64,000 nt of DNA from Tubiluchus corallicola. Lineage: Eukaryota; Priapulida; Priapulimorpha; Priapulimorphida; Tubiluchidae. The stretch is from the NCBI GenBank assembly GCA_030141605.1, contig JAQGDQ010000148.1:62001-126000 (forward strand), written 5' to 3'. The notes under the pieces are model-generated. The model made no database searches, had not been told where the DNA came from, and worked only from the letters and a program-made list of their open reading frames with translations. Positions within the stretch are counted from its first letter, which is position 1. Every line of letters begins with the position of its first letter. The position numbers were made by a program, and so were the translations under genes. This document shows, piece by piece, positions 27,501 through 39,069 of this stretch.

Positions 27501-30500
27501 CTATTTGCAGCACGCATCATAGCTATAAACAGAGCTAGGCTCGTGAATTTTAATTGCGTGAGAGCTAACGTCTGTAAAAAGTTAGTCTATAAATCAGTAC
27601 ATGTGAAGATAATAGGTCAATTAACATAAAAAAGTCGGTACTAACTACTAACAGTAATCATTTTACATTCAAGTCGCTGAGGGTTTTTTGCTTAAGAACG
27701 TCAAGTCAAATTTTAAAAAAATGTGGCCTGCGGGTAAATGAAGTTTATCGCTATTGCTTCTACCTGATCTGAATGTTTAGAAAAGCGATAGGCCTAGCAT
27801 CTCACGTGGTTTGAGTTAAATCGATAGACTTGGTGAATGAGTTACAGGCTGTCATGCCCTATCCTGCTGTACTGTACACACGCACGAACTTCCTGAGATA
27901 CGATAATAAGCGCTGAATAATAAGATTTTCGTTAATTCTAAGTCTCTCCAATACCTTTGTATTTATATCATAAATTGTTGGAGCGCATAGATGGGTTCTG
28001 AGTATATTAATTATGACACGTAGGCCTTATAGGCTGTGTAGCTCGTAATATTTATAGTAGGCCCCAAAATCAAATTAAGTATCCTGACTTTTAATGCGCG
28101 CAGACCTAATTTTTATGTACATTGGACTGAGTATATTACAGGCAAATAGAAAACCATGAGACACGCAGTAAACCATACGTAATGCCGACAAAGCTTTATG
28201 TTTAGCAACAACGTGAAGGTGCAGCTACATTCATTTTTAAAAGTTGCATCTAAAGCGCCACACTATTTATATATAACTAGGCATTACAAATTATAGATTG
28301 GCAATCTGGCAGCAGCCCATTTATTTCTTGGGTAATTGTTGCTGAAGAGAGAGTTTGTTTATAAAAGCTATTTAACTTGTGACATAAAACGTAGGTGGGA
28401 TATTTTATGGGCTTCCCCAGGCTTTATGCAGCCTAAAAATGAAAAATAAGCGTTTCCCTACGGTGCCATGAAGTAATGAAAAAGTGCCACAATATTCGTA
28501 TGAACTCAAACCTGTATGCAGTTTCAAATTTAGACATGAAAAATTTTGTTACATAGCACAACTCATATTTCTGCCTCGTCTCCCCAGCATAGTCCGCCCA
28601 CTTCTGGCAGGTGTGTTAATACGGCCTTGCGAGTTATGGCTTAAAGTACCTGCTGACGATCGCATCCTTCCTACTGTACAGTATTGGATAAAATTAGCAG
28701 CAATACATTCTATAAACCGCATTAATTTTGCATTTTTTCGCCAGGCTACAATATAAAACCCCATTAATCTGGCAGATAGAGGTACAGGAAAAGGGAATTA
28801 TATTAAAGAGGTGTCTCAAGGTCAAACTCGCATGCGGTCTTGCAGAAACACTGACCCGTTGTTAGCTACTGCCGCCAAAAATACTTTAAGAGTAGAGAGA
28901 AATTATGTTTCTCCACAGAAGGCCAAGTCTGGTACTATTAGTTTAGATGCTAAATTAATCAAAAACGGGAAGTACGAAAGAAAGAAGAAAGAGAAAAGGA
29001 CAAAACCTGAAAAGACGGACAAATAAACAAGCAAATAAGGACATTTAGCAAATGGACGAACAAAAAATGAGTGAATGTAAATAAATAAACAAATTGAATG
29101 AATGAATGACTGGAATAGAAAGAAAGTAACACATTCATGTAAATACATTCTGTAATGATTAAAGAAAAATACACGAATGAGCGAACAAACAAAAACTGAG
29201 AAAATTAATGAACGAATATATAACTGAGTGAATACATGAGCGAATAAACAATGAGTTATTGAACAACTGATACATAGGTCTATATCACTTCTATACACAG
29301 GCCCACGGTGTACGGAAAGCATTACTATGCAATGGTTTAAAAAGCAGCCCGTTTAGTTAACGATAAATAACTTCTCTCAAACATGCCTTTGAATTGGTTA
29401 ATTATGCGAGACTTTGAATGGTAAAGCAGTAACAGACAGACAGCCTTGACTAGGGCACGGCTACACACGATTAAACGTTGTATACCCGCCGTGGAGACGG
29501 CGGGATCGAGTGATCAGTGAACAGTGGCGTAGTTTATGCATATGAGGTTTATCATATAGGCACAGATGTGATTACAAGGGTAAGAACGGGGTGCCAAACC
29601 TAAAACTGTACTGTACTGCAAAATATATGAGTATTTAAATTGTCGCACTACCAATTATAATAATACATATGACAAACAGGTTTTTATTTTTTAATAACAT
29701 AACATTTAATGCTCTCTCAGCCTCTCTGCACTTAGCTAATCCACAGTTCTAAGCGCATGCCCTGTTCCCGACTATCTCAAGTTACTGACACGGCCCTGGT
29801 GTGTATATCATTCACTTAAATTAGCTTTCATTGATTTGAGTTGATAATCAAATAAGTTTAAATAAACAGGCAGGCCTTGGCAAGACTGAAATTGAAACCA
29901 ATTTCCTCCATCTCACAAACCTTGAATGTCAGATCATAGACGAGGCCTCACCATAGACCTACGTTCAGGAAATCACACACAAGAATATTAGATTGAAGAA
30001 CTTACTAAACATTTTTCAGAAAATTCCTGGGAGTTTTATGAAGCAGCAAGCAAGGAGCTGAAACTAAACTGTTAGCATCTGTAAGCAGCAAGCCACTTTC
30101 TATTAGATAGTAGCAAAAAATGACTCATTTGTTTAGAGAGCCACATTACTCTAAATATTAATCTTGACAATTTTATTCTTGATTGACAAAATAAAAAAAC
30201 TAAAAATACTTGGCTTCTTATGGTAAGTGATTAAAAAAGTACACAAATGGTGATAAAAAGCCCATTGGTTTAATGCAAAAAAAATTAACGTGAAAAAAGT
30301 GAAAGGCTACTGAAAAGGTGCCAAGCAAAATGCCTTTTGAATATCCTTTGGAAGAAACAACACAATGCTTTGAACATCTTTCTCATTAATGGATGGCGCC
30401 ACATGTTTTGTCACAAAGAAGCTTGCATCGCAAAGCATACGGTTTAAAAGTGTTTCCGACGGTGATCAACGCCATCTACAGGCACAATTAGTGTATTAGC

Positions 30501-32003
30501 AGAAGTTATGATTTACAACATTAAAACTAGTGAAGAAAACACAAAATCAATGTAATAGGTTGAATTGGGTTCTACAACAATTTTAAGTACCTGGTAACAG
30601 TTTGGTTAGCCGGAAAGAAGTGAGCAAGAAACATTGATGTGATACGAATAAGAGGAAAATAGTGGTTTCCTGAGGAAATATCCGTAAAATTTAAACTCTG
30701 CTAAATCTTGGATGCAAGTTCTGTTCTAAGAACTTTGGCGATATGAAGTGGAGCCTAGACAACTCTTTAAAAATAGATTAAAGAAGAAATCTGAAGGGAC
30801 GCCAAGATTCCTTCTTTATAATGCTTCCTTCTTCTTGCCAATGGAAGACCGTGACATTGCACGTTTTGCGTGCATAAAACGCTTTGCGAACGTGATTACG
30901 CAACCCTGCAGCATTCTATAAAAAGTGATGAACTAGCAGAAACTGAATAGCCTGAACAAAACTTATAGCATTGCTGATAAGAATTATGAAATATGACTTA
31001 AAGTTACACTGTTAAAGCATATGTTCATTAGGTTGATAGTCTCCCAACTGTAAACGTGAAGGCGCTGAGTGAATGTCAGGTCTGGGCCTTAACCAAACAC
31101 TCTAGTTATGGAACCTGACACCGCAGAATTTTCTAAACACTTGGGTGGGAGAAAGCAAAAATCAACCACGTCGCCCCTTCGAAAAATGTGCCAGAACTTA
31201 AACTGACACAGAATTCCTCGTGATCTTCAAGTGGTTTCCTCAAAAAAGTTTAATGCATAAACATTCAATGAATTCCAGCATTTGCTTTTTCGTGTTGTGC
31301 TATTCTGAGTTAATAAACTGACATTTATTACACCCATGAAATGTACGTACATATAAATAATAGTGCCATGTCGTCTATCATGTATGATATTTACATATGA
31401 ATGTGCACAGAAAAATTTTGAAAAGTCATGAATGCATATTTATCAAATAACAGCTTGCAGACTGCATAAGCTGTTTAAACCTAACCTGGAGTGATCAACT
31501 ATTCAGCCTAATTGTACTTAAGAGTTAATATATAAGAAAAAAAAACAAATTGTGCAGATGAAGAACATGGTATGAATGCCACAAGACCGCAGTCCTTGCG
31601 ACTATGTGTTATGCCACTGTAATGAACCAATAATAAGAATTCATGTGCACCCTTTACAGAAACACATTTAGACAGCCTGGCATTAGCTCCTATGTACTCT
31701 TGAGACAGTATTTATGCAGTACAATTGGTACCTGTATTTAAAAACATTTGTAAATATCTCATTTAAATTAACTTACCTGAGAGTGCCCTTATTGTCTCAT
31801 GTATTTTCTCTTCATGAGGATCCCCAAATTCCCTCTCTGGTGTAGTCCGTACATATCCGAAATATCCGCGCTGTCGGGGTTCCTCGTCATCTTCATACAG
31901 ATACTCCGTGGAACTTTTACTGGATAGTCGCTCATCGGCCATTTTTATTTAACACAATCATTTGCTTAGAAAAAAGGCTGGCCCATGATGAACTTGATGA
32001 CTT
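1..32003 (-). CDS. SYNE1: Nesprin (SYNE1/Msp300-like), 5' part, partial
   Basis: Giant spectrin-repeat protein that links the outer nuclear membrane (through a C-terminal KASH domain, outside this window) to F-actin. Coding exons in order: 31942-31777, 14144-14083, 13175-13080, 11658-11575, 11168-11076, 10698-10502, 10049-9853, 9551-9439, 8078-7932, 7675-7364, 6915-6634, 6102-6009, 5703-5498, 4578-4417, 3865-3710, 3192-3049, 2036-1857, 1379-1236, 1026-859, 479-345, 149-1. All junctions are GT-AG and phase-consistent, giving about 1,095 residues, open at the left edge. CH1 is at residues ~58-167, CH2 at ~218-326, and helical repeats follow. The blocks [31 protein letters not shown] and [11 protein letters not shown] match nesprin-1/2 rather than spectrin or dystonin. 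The start ATG at 31942 has A at -3 and G at +4. Identity is very secure; individual repeat boundaries are less so. Confidence 0.95.
4823..5260. mobile_element. TA-flanked MITE with 27-bp terminal inverted repeats
   Basis: The left end CCGTATTTTCCCGTGTATAA (4823 on) is the inverse of the right end at 5234-5260, with one mismatch over 27 bp. TA dinucleotides at 4821-4822 and 5261-5262 fit a target-site duplication. A second direct copy of the left subterminal motif (CCCATGTATAAGAGACCCC) lies at about 5188-5206 and can pair with the right end. The element is 438 bp with no coding capacity, so nonautonomous, and sits in the nesprin intron between exons 13 and 14. Superfamily unassigned. Confidence 0.85.
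9439..10698 (-). CDS. SYNE1: Nesprin exons 6-8: linker and second calponin-homology domain
   Basis: Exon 10698-10502 carries a Ser-rich linker (repeated SLS/DST motifs), a short basic PPAKKAKQ stretch, and then the start of CH2 ([12 protein letters not shown]). Exon 10049-9853 gives [19 protein letters not shown] and the GIPRLLDPE block; exon 9551-9439 gives [20 protein letters not shown]. This is the type-2 CH signature; a tandem CH1-CH2 pair is what binds F-actin. The DVDV(D/P)KPDEKS motif after LLDPE is shared with nesprins, spectrins and plakins. Phases are 2, 1 and 0 at the three exon ends. Confidence 0.95.
11076..14144 (-). CDS. SYNE1: Nesprin exons 2-5: first calponin-homology domain
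   Basis: Four exons (14144-14083, 13175-13080, 11658-11575, 11168-11076) encode residues ~56-167. The first opens [20 protein letters not shown], the classic start of a type-1 CH actin-binding module. It continues through [20 protein letters not shown] and [11 protein letters not shown] and ends [20 protein letters not shown] followed by the Trp-containing [11 protein letters not shown] helix. The 14144 exon is entered in phase 1, which is what both candidate first exons (31777 and 18308) supply. Long introns contain nothing else I recognise apart from a weak repeated motif near 12504-12606. Confidence 0.95.
14145..18307. other. Nesprin intron 1, left part: no further gene seen
   Basis: AT-rich intronic DNA. 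Short open frames here (for example around 14755-15140 and 15910-16300) have no recognisable homology and no consistent splice pattern. The only compositional change is a CG-richer patch at 17230-17440. Confidence 0.6.
17225..17445. promoter_or_regulatory. CG-rich patch, possible internal promoter
   Basis: Within AT-rich intron, this ~220-bp stretch is rich in CpG and has an ETS-like CACTTCCGG, a CACATGACGTGG (CRE/E-box-like) and several CGTCA half-sites. On the minus strand it contains a plausible donor (CCCAG|GTAGCG near 17259). No ATG-started frame in the phase needed for nesprin exon 2 ends there, so any exon would be noncoding. Weak. Confidence 0.3.
18308..18455 (-). CDS. SYNE1: Candidate alternative first coding exon of nesprin
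   Basis: Inside the 17.6-kb first intron, on the gene strand, an ATG at 18455 (A at -3) opens 49 codons starting [18 protein letters not shown] and ending YQRHIEYTH, then stops at CACG|GTAGGT, a good donor. The exon ends in phase 1, exactly the phase required by the CH1 exon at 14144, so splicing would read ...[13 protein letters not shown].... An in-frame TGA lies a few codons upstream, so this is the first ATG of its frame. A palindromic TGACGTCA (CRE-like) overlaps the start codon. Inference: a shorter isoform from an internal promoter. No transcript evidence is available. Confidence 0.6.
20360..20890. repeat. Degenerate tandem array, ~120-145 bp unit, about four copies
   Basis: The motif ATATACTAGAATGAATTC recurs near 20395, 20529, 20672 and 20793. 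Each copy is followed by a GA(T/C)GGAGTCxGATTTT-like segment and a (G/T)CCGCCAT or CCACCTT block, and preceded by GGCTCCGCCAATTTGCA-like sequence. Copies have drifted strongly, so this is an old tandem expansion of unknown family. Confidence 0.7.
21449..21523. repeat. (GA)n microsatellite
   Basis: About 75 bp of GA dinucleotides with a few interruptions (GACAGAGA, GGGAGA), in nesprin intron 1. Confidence 0.95.
22100..22171 (+). tRNA. trnE(CTC): tRNA-Glu (CTC anticodon)
   Basis: A 72-nt cloverleaf: acceptor arms TCCCATA/TGTGGGA with discriminator A at 22171, A box GGTCTAGTGGTTAGG, anticodon stem CGGCG/CGCCG with loop CTCTCAC (anticodon CTC at 22133-22135), and T arm GGTTCGATTCC. A T7 run at 22172-22178 is the Pol III terminator. 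There is no intron and no encoded CCA, as normal for a nuclear gene. It lies in nesprin intron 1 on the strand opposite to that gene. All stems are intact, so it is probably functional. Confidence 0.97.
22179..26200. other. Nesprin intron 1, right of the tRNA gene
   Basis: No coding exon recognised. Beyond the 69-bp duplication there is a small perfect palindrome at 23573-23595 (ten-base arms AAAACGTGCA, 3-nt loop) and a loose AATGAT-rich stretch near 25980-26070. Otherwise AT-rich intron. Confidence 0.55.
22472..22609. repeat. 69-bp tandem duplication, two copies
   Basis: Copies 22472-22540 and 22541-22609 start AGGTGCATATCGAGAATG and differ at a single base (TTTAAAAATT against TTTAATAATT). 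A recent duplication. Confidence 0.95.
26201..26299. repeat. 99-bp near-perfect inverted repeat (hairpin)
   Basis: Arms 26201-26247 and 26253-26299 (47 nt each) flank a 5-nt loop GGCTT. The inner 20+ bases next to the loop (ACTCAAAGTTTACAATC and its complement) match perfectly; the outer part has a few mismatches and offsetting single-base gaps. No direct repeat flanks were identified. It could be a palindromic MITE, a deletion product of a foldback element, or an intronic hairpin RNA. Confidence 0.9.
26300..31776. other. Nesprin intron 1, right part
   Basis: No exon recognised. From about 28970 to 29240 the sequence is a degenerate tetranucleotide-like tract (GAATGA, AAACAA, GAACGA units). 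A small GC hairpin (CCCGCCGT/ACGGCGGG) lies at 29485-29504. The rest is plain AT-rich intron. Confidence 0.55.
31777..32003 (-). CDS. SYNE1: Nesprin first coding exon (promoter-distal isoform) with 5' leader
   Basis: The exon starts after a good acceptor (CAG at 32006-32004), so at least one noncoding exon lies further upstream, not located. The leader is 61 nt. Translation starts at 31942 in a strong context (AAAATGG) and gives a 55-residue acidic/basic head ([10 protein letters not shown]..., [15 protein letters not shown]...) that is not a recognised domain. The exon ends TCAG|GTAAGT in phase 1 and joins the CH1 exon 17.6 kb away. The leader contains two short upstream ORFs. Confidence 0.85.
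31932..31986 (-). promoter_or_regulatory. Two upstream ORFs in the nesprin 5' leader
   Basis: uORF1 is at 31986-31966 (six codons, MGQPFF, then TAA). uORF2 starts at 31961 and stops at 31932, overlapping the main ATG (31942) in another frame. Such uORFs commonly lower or condition translation of the main frame; here that is inference. Confidence 0.6.
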
Positions 32004-32123
32004 CTGAAATAAAAACAACATACAAAATCTAGTTACTTATTTCCATTTAGATACAAAATTACAAAACTACTATTGAAATAGGCAAAACTATTGTTACATA
32101 CCATTTTACTTATTATGGTGCTT

Positions 32124-32200
32124 GCTGTTGAGCAGGCAAGACTGCATACAAAAACATCAATGGCTGTTGAGCAGGCAAGAATGCATAGAAAACATCAATG
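32124..32200. repeat. 39-bp tandem duplication upstream of nesprin exon
   Basis: GCTGTTGAGCAGGCAAGA begins copies at 32124 and 32163; each runs to ACATCAATG. They differ by two substitutions and one missing A. It lies about 120 bp upstream of the 5'-leader acceptor. Confidence 0.9.
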
Positions 32201-34860
32201 GAAACATTTTTTAACCATCTACATGTATAAGAAAGTGTAAGAAAGTGATCGAATTGCTGTTCAGTTACTATCAAGTATTTGTTTGGCAACTATAAAATAT
32301 TTTATACAATTGCTTACAGGTGCTGGTGATCACTGTGTAAAAACTCTGAATTAATGGTTTTGATGCTATCTAAGGATAAATTTTGAGGAAATGTTATTTT
32401 ACCTCAACATTGCACAATTTGGCGTCATTTATTTTAATGTGCATTCATCCTACTTAGACAAAATTATTTCATAATTAGGACAGAAAAATACCACCAGAAA
32501 AATATGCAAATTATTTTGCCTTTAAAATTTCAATGCCTTTAAGTGGCAAACTGTAACAGCAGTTTATAAATTTGGCAAACAATTCAGTGTTTGAAAGATA
32601 AATAGTAGTAGATAATGCAAACATGGATAGAGTAGAATTATAGGATGTCAAACATTACAAACTTTGCACAGGAATACCGCCACAAAAGCACCAAGGCACA
32701 TGCTGTGGCTTTAAACAAACTTTAACTTGAAGTTAATAATTTAAGAAAGAGCATATTTGTATGGGTTTTGCCACTTGTTTTGATACACTTGTAAACTAAA
32801 TTTTTAGTTACAATAAAACTTGATTAATTTGTATTGTACAGAAGATTTAATAACATCCAGATAGGAAATGCTTAAGCAGCTAGGTAATGGTTCGTTTAAA
32901 TGAATAAATAAACAAAAATGATTTATTCATTAATGAAATCGTTACAATCTAGAAATTAAGCAGAAAATAAACTGCAAGAAATTTTTCTATGAGAATCACT
33001 CTGAAACAGGCAATAATAGTCTAGGATACTACTTACTCCTGTAAGCATAAGGTTTGAAAACTTAGAGAAAAGACAATAACTGCTCTAAAAATAATATTTT
33101 TAAGAGTCAGTAGGAGTCATTTTTTCAATTACATTGGGCCGAAAAGACACAGAGGCATATCGTGGCAGGTCACCACATCAGTGACCTTCCCTTTAATTCC
33201 ATTTTACTTTTATATAATAATTAATTCAAGACTAAAAATTCCTTTGAAATTCCTTTTTGTACAGTAATATATAGGTGCGCTGATGCATATTAAAATACTT
33301 TCGAAAATGGGCTTTTGATTTTATAATACTTGATTAAAGCATAAAAAACACAAATTTCATACACATGCTGAGGAGCTATTTCTCGATATAACAAATTCTC
33401 GCCAAAGCTAGTCACTTTTGTAGAAACGCATTTGGTTCTTTAATGTACAGCACAAGTATTAACAAATCCACTTGAAGTCTCTTTTTCTCAATAGGTGTCT
33501 GCAAAAAGCGCCCGAAGGTAAACATCCAGGTCAGTGCTCACAAACAACTTAACAATACCTGTTTTTTGTGTATTACAAGTCAAGAGGTATCGCATACAGA
33601 AACAAGAGTTTCTTAAACATGAATACGATTTGCACTTGATATTTGCTAACCGCTTCAAGCTCTTAGACAACGAATATTTTGTGTATTATATAGCCTACGA
33701 ATAAAGTATTTGCGGTTGTTTTTGCTTGCCACTTTTAAATTTAACGCAGCATTTGTCATTAATTTTTAATCTAGGTCACCAATAGCAATTGTGCCACCCA
33801 TCTTTGGAAGTTGATATTAAAATGGGATAATCACGGTGCTTAAGAAACTGAAGCGCTGCAAAAATGATAAAAATGTAGCACAACTATAAAACTAAAGTTT
33901 TGGGAAAACACATCATTTTGTACTAAAAAGGAAAGAAGCACTTACAGTTATTTTGCCAGAAGCAGACTGTATAAAATATTATATACAAATTTTATTGGAA
34001 AAATAGAAATTCTTTCAAGTTACAACTAGAAGTCAAGAACCTGCTAGTAATTTTGCAACTTATCCTGTTTTCAGAATAATTTAAAATCGGTGTTACGAAT
34101 TTAATTTAGTTTTAAATGACATTACCAATTTGAACTATCATATCCTCGTCTTTATAAATATGAGCTATAATTATTTTGCAATTACAAGATCAGATACCAA
34201 ATACGAAAGTAAAGAATGAAGTAAAAATAAATCAACGAATGCTCCAGTTTTTGTAAGACAAACAAAACGCAGAATACCTGCATCTACATAAACACCTGCT
34301 AATTATCACTTGAAGACACGTGATATTCCAACAAACAAACACTAAATACACAATGTCAACAAGAACACCTACATCAGCTTGGAAAAGAGCAAGACAACTA
34401 CAGCCATAAGCCTAAGTAAACAACTGAAAAGTAAAACGTGTTGTTAAGTCTGGCCCACACCCACACACAAGACTAACAAGGTAACTCCAGTTAAGAAGGG
34501 GAGCCTCCCAGCAGCTGACTATGCATTGTTGAGATTTTTGCTGACACAAAACTTGATTTTGGATTACAGTCAGATAAGATCTTAAGTGCGGGAGTTTAGC
34601 AGTTATGCATATTCAAAAACTGAAAACTTTCTGATTTCCTTAAACAATACCTCTTGTATACTTTTTATATAGGGTTAACCACACCACGACCATACTGTTT
34701 TAATCAATTAAATATGTGATTAATAAAATAAACAAATGTTTGATTGCTCAATTACAAATTTGTTTAGAACTTTTTCAGTTTAGTCTTTAATTAATTTGAA
34801 GAGTCATCATTTCTTAATTTTGTGTTTGATGAGTAATCATGTCAATTAACATTATGTCAC

Positions 34861-34943
34861 TCCAAGGGTTTTTCCTTGGGTACCATTGTAGATACATGGA
34901 CCAAGCAAATACAGATTCGGTGATCACCCATCCAAGCAAATGC
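34861..34943 (-). repeat. 5S rRNA-like relic, minus strand
   Basis: The reverse complement reads GCTTGGATGGGTGATCACCG followed by a diverged tail, resembling the 3' half of 5S rRNA (CTTGGATGGGTGACCGCCTG). Probably the head or tail of a 5S-derived SINE. The rest of a 5S gene is missing. Confidence 0.4.
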
Positions 34944-35040
34944 CTTTTTTTGTAAACTTGCACTAGCACTGCTCAACTAAAATGTTGCACAATTCCAAAC
35001 TTGCAACTTTCTTTTGTTCTGTCTAACTGCTAGTAATGAG

Positions 35041-35120
35041 GGAGTGGCTGACCTGTACCTAGCGACTGAAATTAAGTCACGCCAAACAATGTTAGTGAAT
35101 GGATGGGTGACCAATAAAAA
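35041..35120 (+). repeat. 5S rRNA-like relic, plus strand
   Basis: CGACTGAAATTAAGTCACGC and then GTTAGTGAATGGATGGGTGACC align with the 5S segment CGATCACCGAAGTTAAGCAA...GTTAGTACTTGGATGGGTGACC. It is followed by an A-rich run, as in a 5S-derived (SINE3-like) retroposon. It is inverted relative to the relic at 34861-34943, so the two bracket about 100 bp of unrelated DNA. Confidence 0.45.
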
Positions 35121-38100
35121 ACTGCTTCTTTGCAGTTTTAATTGTCCTAAGATATTTAGCTCATGAAGGAGAATAAACCATCTCTGCCGCTTGGTTAATC
35201 TTAAAGAATATCCTTGAAAATGAGCTGGATCCCGGTCTCACCACAATTATCTACATTAAGTTGTCCTGCTGTTGGATGCTGAATATTCGCTTGCACTGTA
35301 GAAAATACTATTCGCTAGCGATCACCTTATTTGCATTTGACGAATCTGTCTCGTGAGAGTAGGGCGGAGCCTAGAGCTCCCCAATGGATAATTCTTGCAA
35401 TAACAATAACTTGGATCAATTATTCATCGTGTAGCGATTTCATTTATTGCGTGAAATACTTGATGTGATAACCAGGTGTTGCAGAAAGATAACAAATTAC
35501 TTGCAAAACTCAACCAGTCTCGCTGTAGACGTATATGCACTACAAGCATTTCACAGGCTGTAGCGTAGTTTACAATAACACGTGTTACGAGTAAAGTAAT
35601 GATACGTTAAGCACTGCATAACAAAATTCTAAAGAAAATCTACATATAGTTTTTAAAATATCTAACAATGAAATTTTAACAGTTGCCAGCTCAATATTTA
35701 ACTGTTCATGCCGTGTAAGCTTGTACAACAACTAGCTCTCAGTAAGTGCCTAATTATTACTAAAATCAGCAACAAGGCCACTAGTAAATTTATATTTGAG
35801 CGTACGTAAAAAAAACAAAAAAGCTTGTACAACCGCTGGAACTTGAACTCAGTTAAACTGTAAAATTCTAAATGTACCTTTACTCTCAACTGACAGTGAA
35901 CTAAACATAATACATTATATAATATAATTTGTATATAAATATACAACCCACCAAGACTTGAATAGTGGGTCAACCAGTTGTTAGTAATAACAAGTTACAA
36001 AATAAAGAAGAATCATGAGACCCTGTTATGTGGCACTTTGGCTATGTTATTATTCCACTCGTAAGCAATGGAAACTCAGAAAGTTTGGGAGTTTTCTTAT
36101 TTATCTTGCTGAATCATCCTGAAACAGCTGTTGATGTCTAAGTTTAAAGATCATGCCTTTTGAAGTAACAAATTACAGAAAAAGTTTTATCTTCAAAATT
36201 GAGTATCCCATTAATTTCTGTAACATATAATAGAGAATTTAACTTTTGCTTCGATTTCAGCTGGCTTTAAGCAGGACAGTCAATGTTTATTTGAAATGTC
36301 TCTTAAAATTAAACAAATATGTTTTAAAGAGATTTTACAGCATGTTAACAACACAGTTTTATTTCTTATTCAAAGCACAGCAATTATATTTTGAAAGTTT
36401 GGCACTTAAAAACATAAACCACTAAGGATATAAACTAAAATCACAAAACAGTAATTACAAAAAATATTTGCAGCAAAAAATTGATTGACAACCCTGATTT
36501 TAAGTGTATAAGTACATGAAATATATGAAAATTGTAGCCAAAATGACTAATTGGTCTATGATTTGTAAAGTTTTTTTGGATGCTATAAAGAATGCTCAAA
36601 TGGCTTAGCACCTGTCTAATGCTGAGCTTACATAACTGTCTGAGCAATCTCGCTTACCAATGTGGTCAACTTTCTTACTTCAGTAATTGCAACTTGAAAT
36701 ATGATGCTCAAGCAGTCATTCTTGGTGTGCAGTTTGTCAGTGTGTGTGCAAAACTGTGTAAAGCATATATGCCTAATGTTTATATAGAAAAATTCATCCA
36801 GCTTACCAGGAAACTTGATTTTAATCAAAAAAGTGGCAGCCCTTACAATCAATATTATGCAAGCATAACAAATTTTTTATTATGAACTGGAAGGTTTCAA
36901 ACTAAACCGTTGCTGTGGAGACGGTGAAAGTAAAATAACACGGAGTAAATGTACAGAGAAAAATAACATTGATGGATGGGGGAGCTAATGTGCTGACAAA
37001 TATTTACTTAATTGATTGAAGTGAGCTGTGGTGGTTTACGTATGCAAAGTTTACAACCGAGTTTTAACAACATAGCATTGACAACAAAATTTTGCAGTCC
37101 TCTGCACATGGTTTCTGTGACGAGAGAGGCCAAAAGCAATTTTGATTGCCTGTTTGTATGAATTTACATTAATTGGCTTTCAAATATTTCTTTTATGTTT
37201 CTTATGATGTTGGGTGCATTTATGAATTTCTGCTAAAACAGGAACAAAAATGGCAAGACGTTTAAACTCTCCAAACTTCTGGTCTGCATTAAATGAAACA
37301 TTGTAATATTAAACTGTAAATCATATTGAATAACTACACCGGTTATCATAAGCACATAAAAACAGTTTGGAGTATAACTGAAGAAGTATTAATAGTTTGG
37401 AAAATATTAGTAGCAGAAAGAGGAAATTGTGAAAGCTTAAACATGTTAATTATGTAAAAGCTTACAGAAAAAATCTATATCGAGACAGTTTTGATTTCGT
37501 ACCAGTATCTTGAAAGAGCAGCTACTTACTTAGCATAATTAATGGATTATTAGCAATGTTATTTACAAGTAACATCGTAACGACAAACTCAACAAACAAA
37601 CCTTGCATCACAAATCCAGCAACATACAGACTTATGTGATTCCACTTGCACAAATGTACATTGTTGATACAGATCTCGTATGTTTGCAGTTCGCAGCTTC
37701 AGCAACACACGCGCAAAAGATGCTACGAGCTACCTGCCATCTAGTATCTGAACTTGTAGCTATTTTGAGTCAGCTTTTGTTGAATCAGATTTGCGTTAGA
37801 TGGCAGCAGCTTGCAACCAGTATTAGAGTGTTTATAACTCCAACAATATAATTGAAGTATACTCGTTTGCATAATTATAATAATATTATAATTCATAATA
37901 AATATTTTATTGTTTGTCCTTGTGTTTGTTTGTTACTTACCCAGCTAGCAGCTTTCTGCTATTTATCTCCTTAACTTAGCTAAAACACGTTCATACAGTG
38001 TGTTATCTTAGAGGATTACTTTAGTAATTTTTACAATTAGCCAAGACGAATCTACCGATGTTTATCATGTAATAGTGGCAGATCTCAAAATACTTCCGAT

Positions 38101-39069
38101 TTTGAGCAGAATGTTTTGCAGGTAATTAATTGATATTATCTTACTACGTAAAAAACTTATCATGAACAATTTAACTTGTATTTAATGAGTTCAAATGGGA
38201 GATACTGGTCTAAGTATGTCCTATATAGATCTCTTGTAACAAATCATCTGAAAGCTTTCGGGAAGACGAGTCACCTTGTGTGAGCTGACCAAAAAGCGGG
38301 GGTCATCTGAAGGCTAAAACAAGCTAGAAAGAGTTAATAAGCTAAAACAAAGGCAACAAAATAATTCTTGTATTGCACAAAATAAACCAGAATGAGGACA
38401 AGAAGAAGACGTTTATGTTGCTTATACCTAATACTCATACATGGTATACTAGAGGCAAAGCCTATTTCTTAAAGTATGCGGGATTAAGAAAAGCACAGCA
38501 AGATTACATACACGAGTTAAGGAAAAGCTTAAGTAATTGCATTTCATTACCATTGGTTCATAGGCACTTGACTGTGCTAATGCTCGAACATCGAAACTAT
38601 TCGGCGCATTCAGATTAGCCAGTTTTCTGACGCGAGCTTTCTCTTTGACAGCAAACTTGCTAGAAATGGCTAACTCTCCGACAGTTGCTGCGAGTTGATT
38701 TATTGTCTAGTGTGAACGCCTCGGCGAGTTATTCTCAACACTTCTGGCAGCCAATAGTGAAGTGAGTGTCAGTTTCCTCGTGGCTGGAAAGTAACTCGCG
38801 GCAAGTTTTGTTCTTTAACCTGAACACGCTAGCAAGTTTGGTACAAGTAATTTTGTTGTTGCTGTTGTTCTTGTGTGTTTGTTTCTTGCTTGATGTTTTT
38901 AGTGTCCGCATTATCATCGTTGTTATTGTCATTCTTGCATTTGTTGTTGCTGTTGCTGTTGTATATTTGTTTCTTTGTTGCATGCTGTTTTTGTTATCAT
39001 CGTCATCATTGCTATAATTATTGTTACATTTGTTCTTTTGTTGCAATTATTTTGTAATCTGATACAGAA

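Noticed and set aside
36907-36920. GTTGCTGTGGAGAC, fitting the RFX X-box consensus
   Set aside because: A single degenerate match far from any recognised start; expected by chance in 64 kb.
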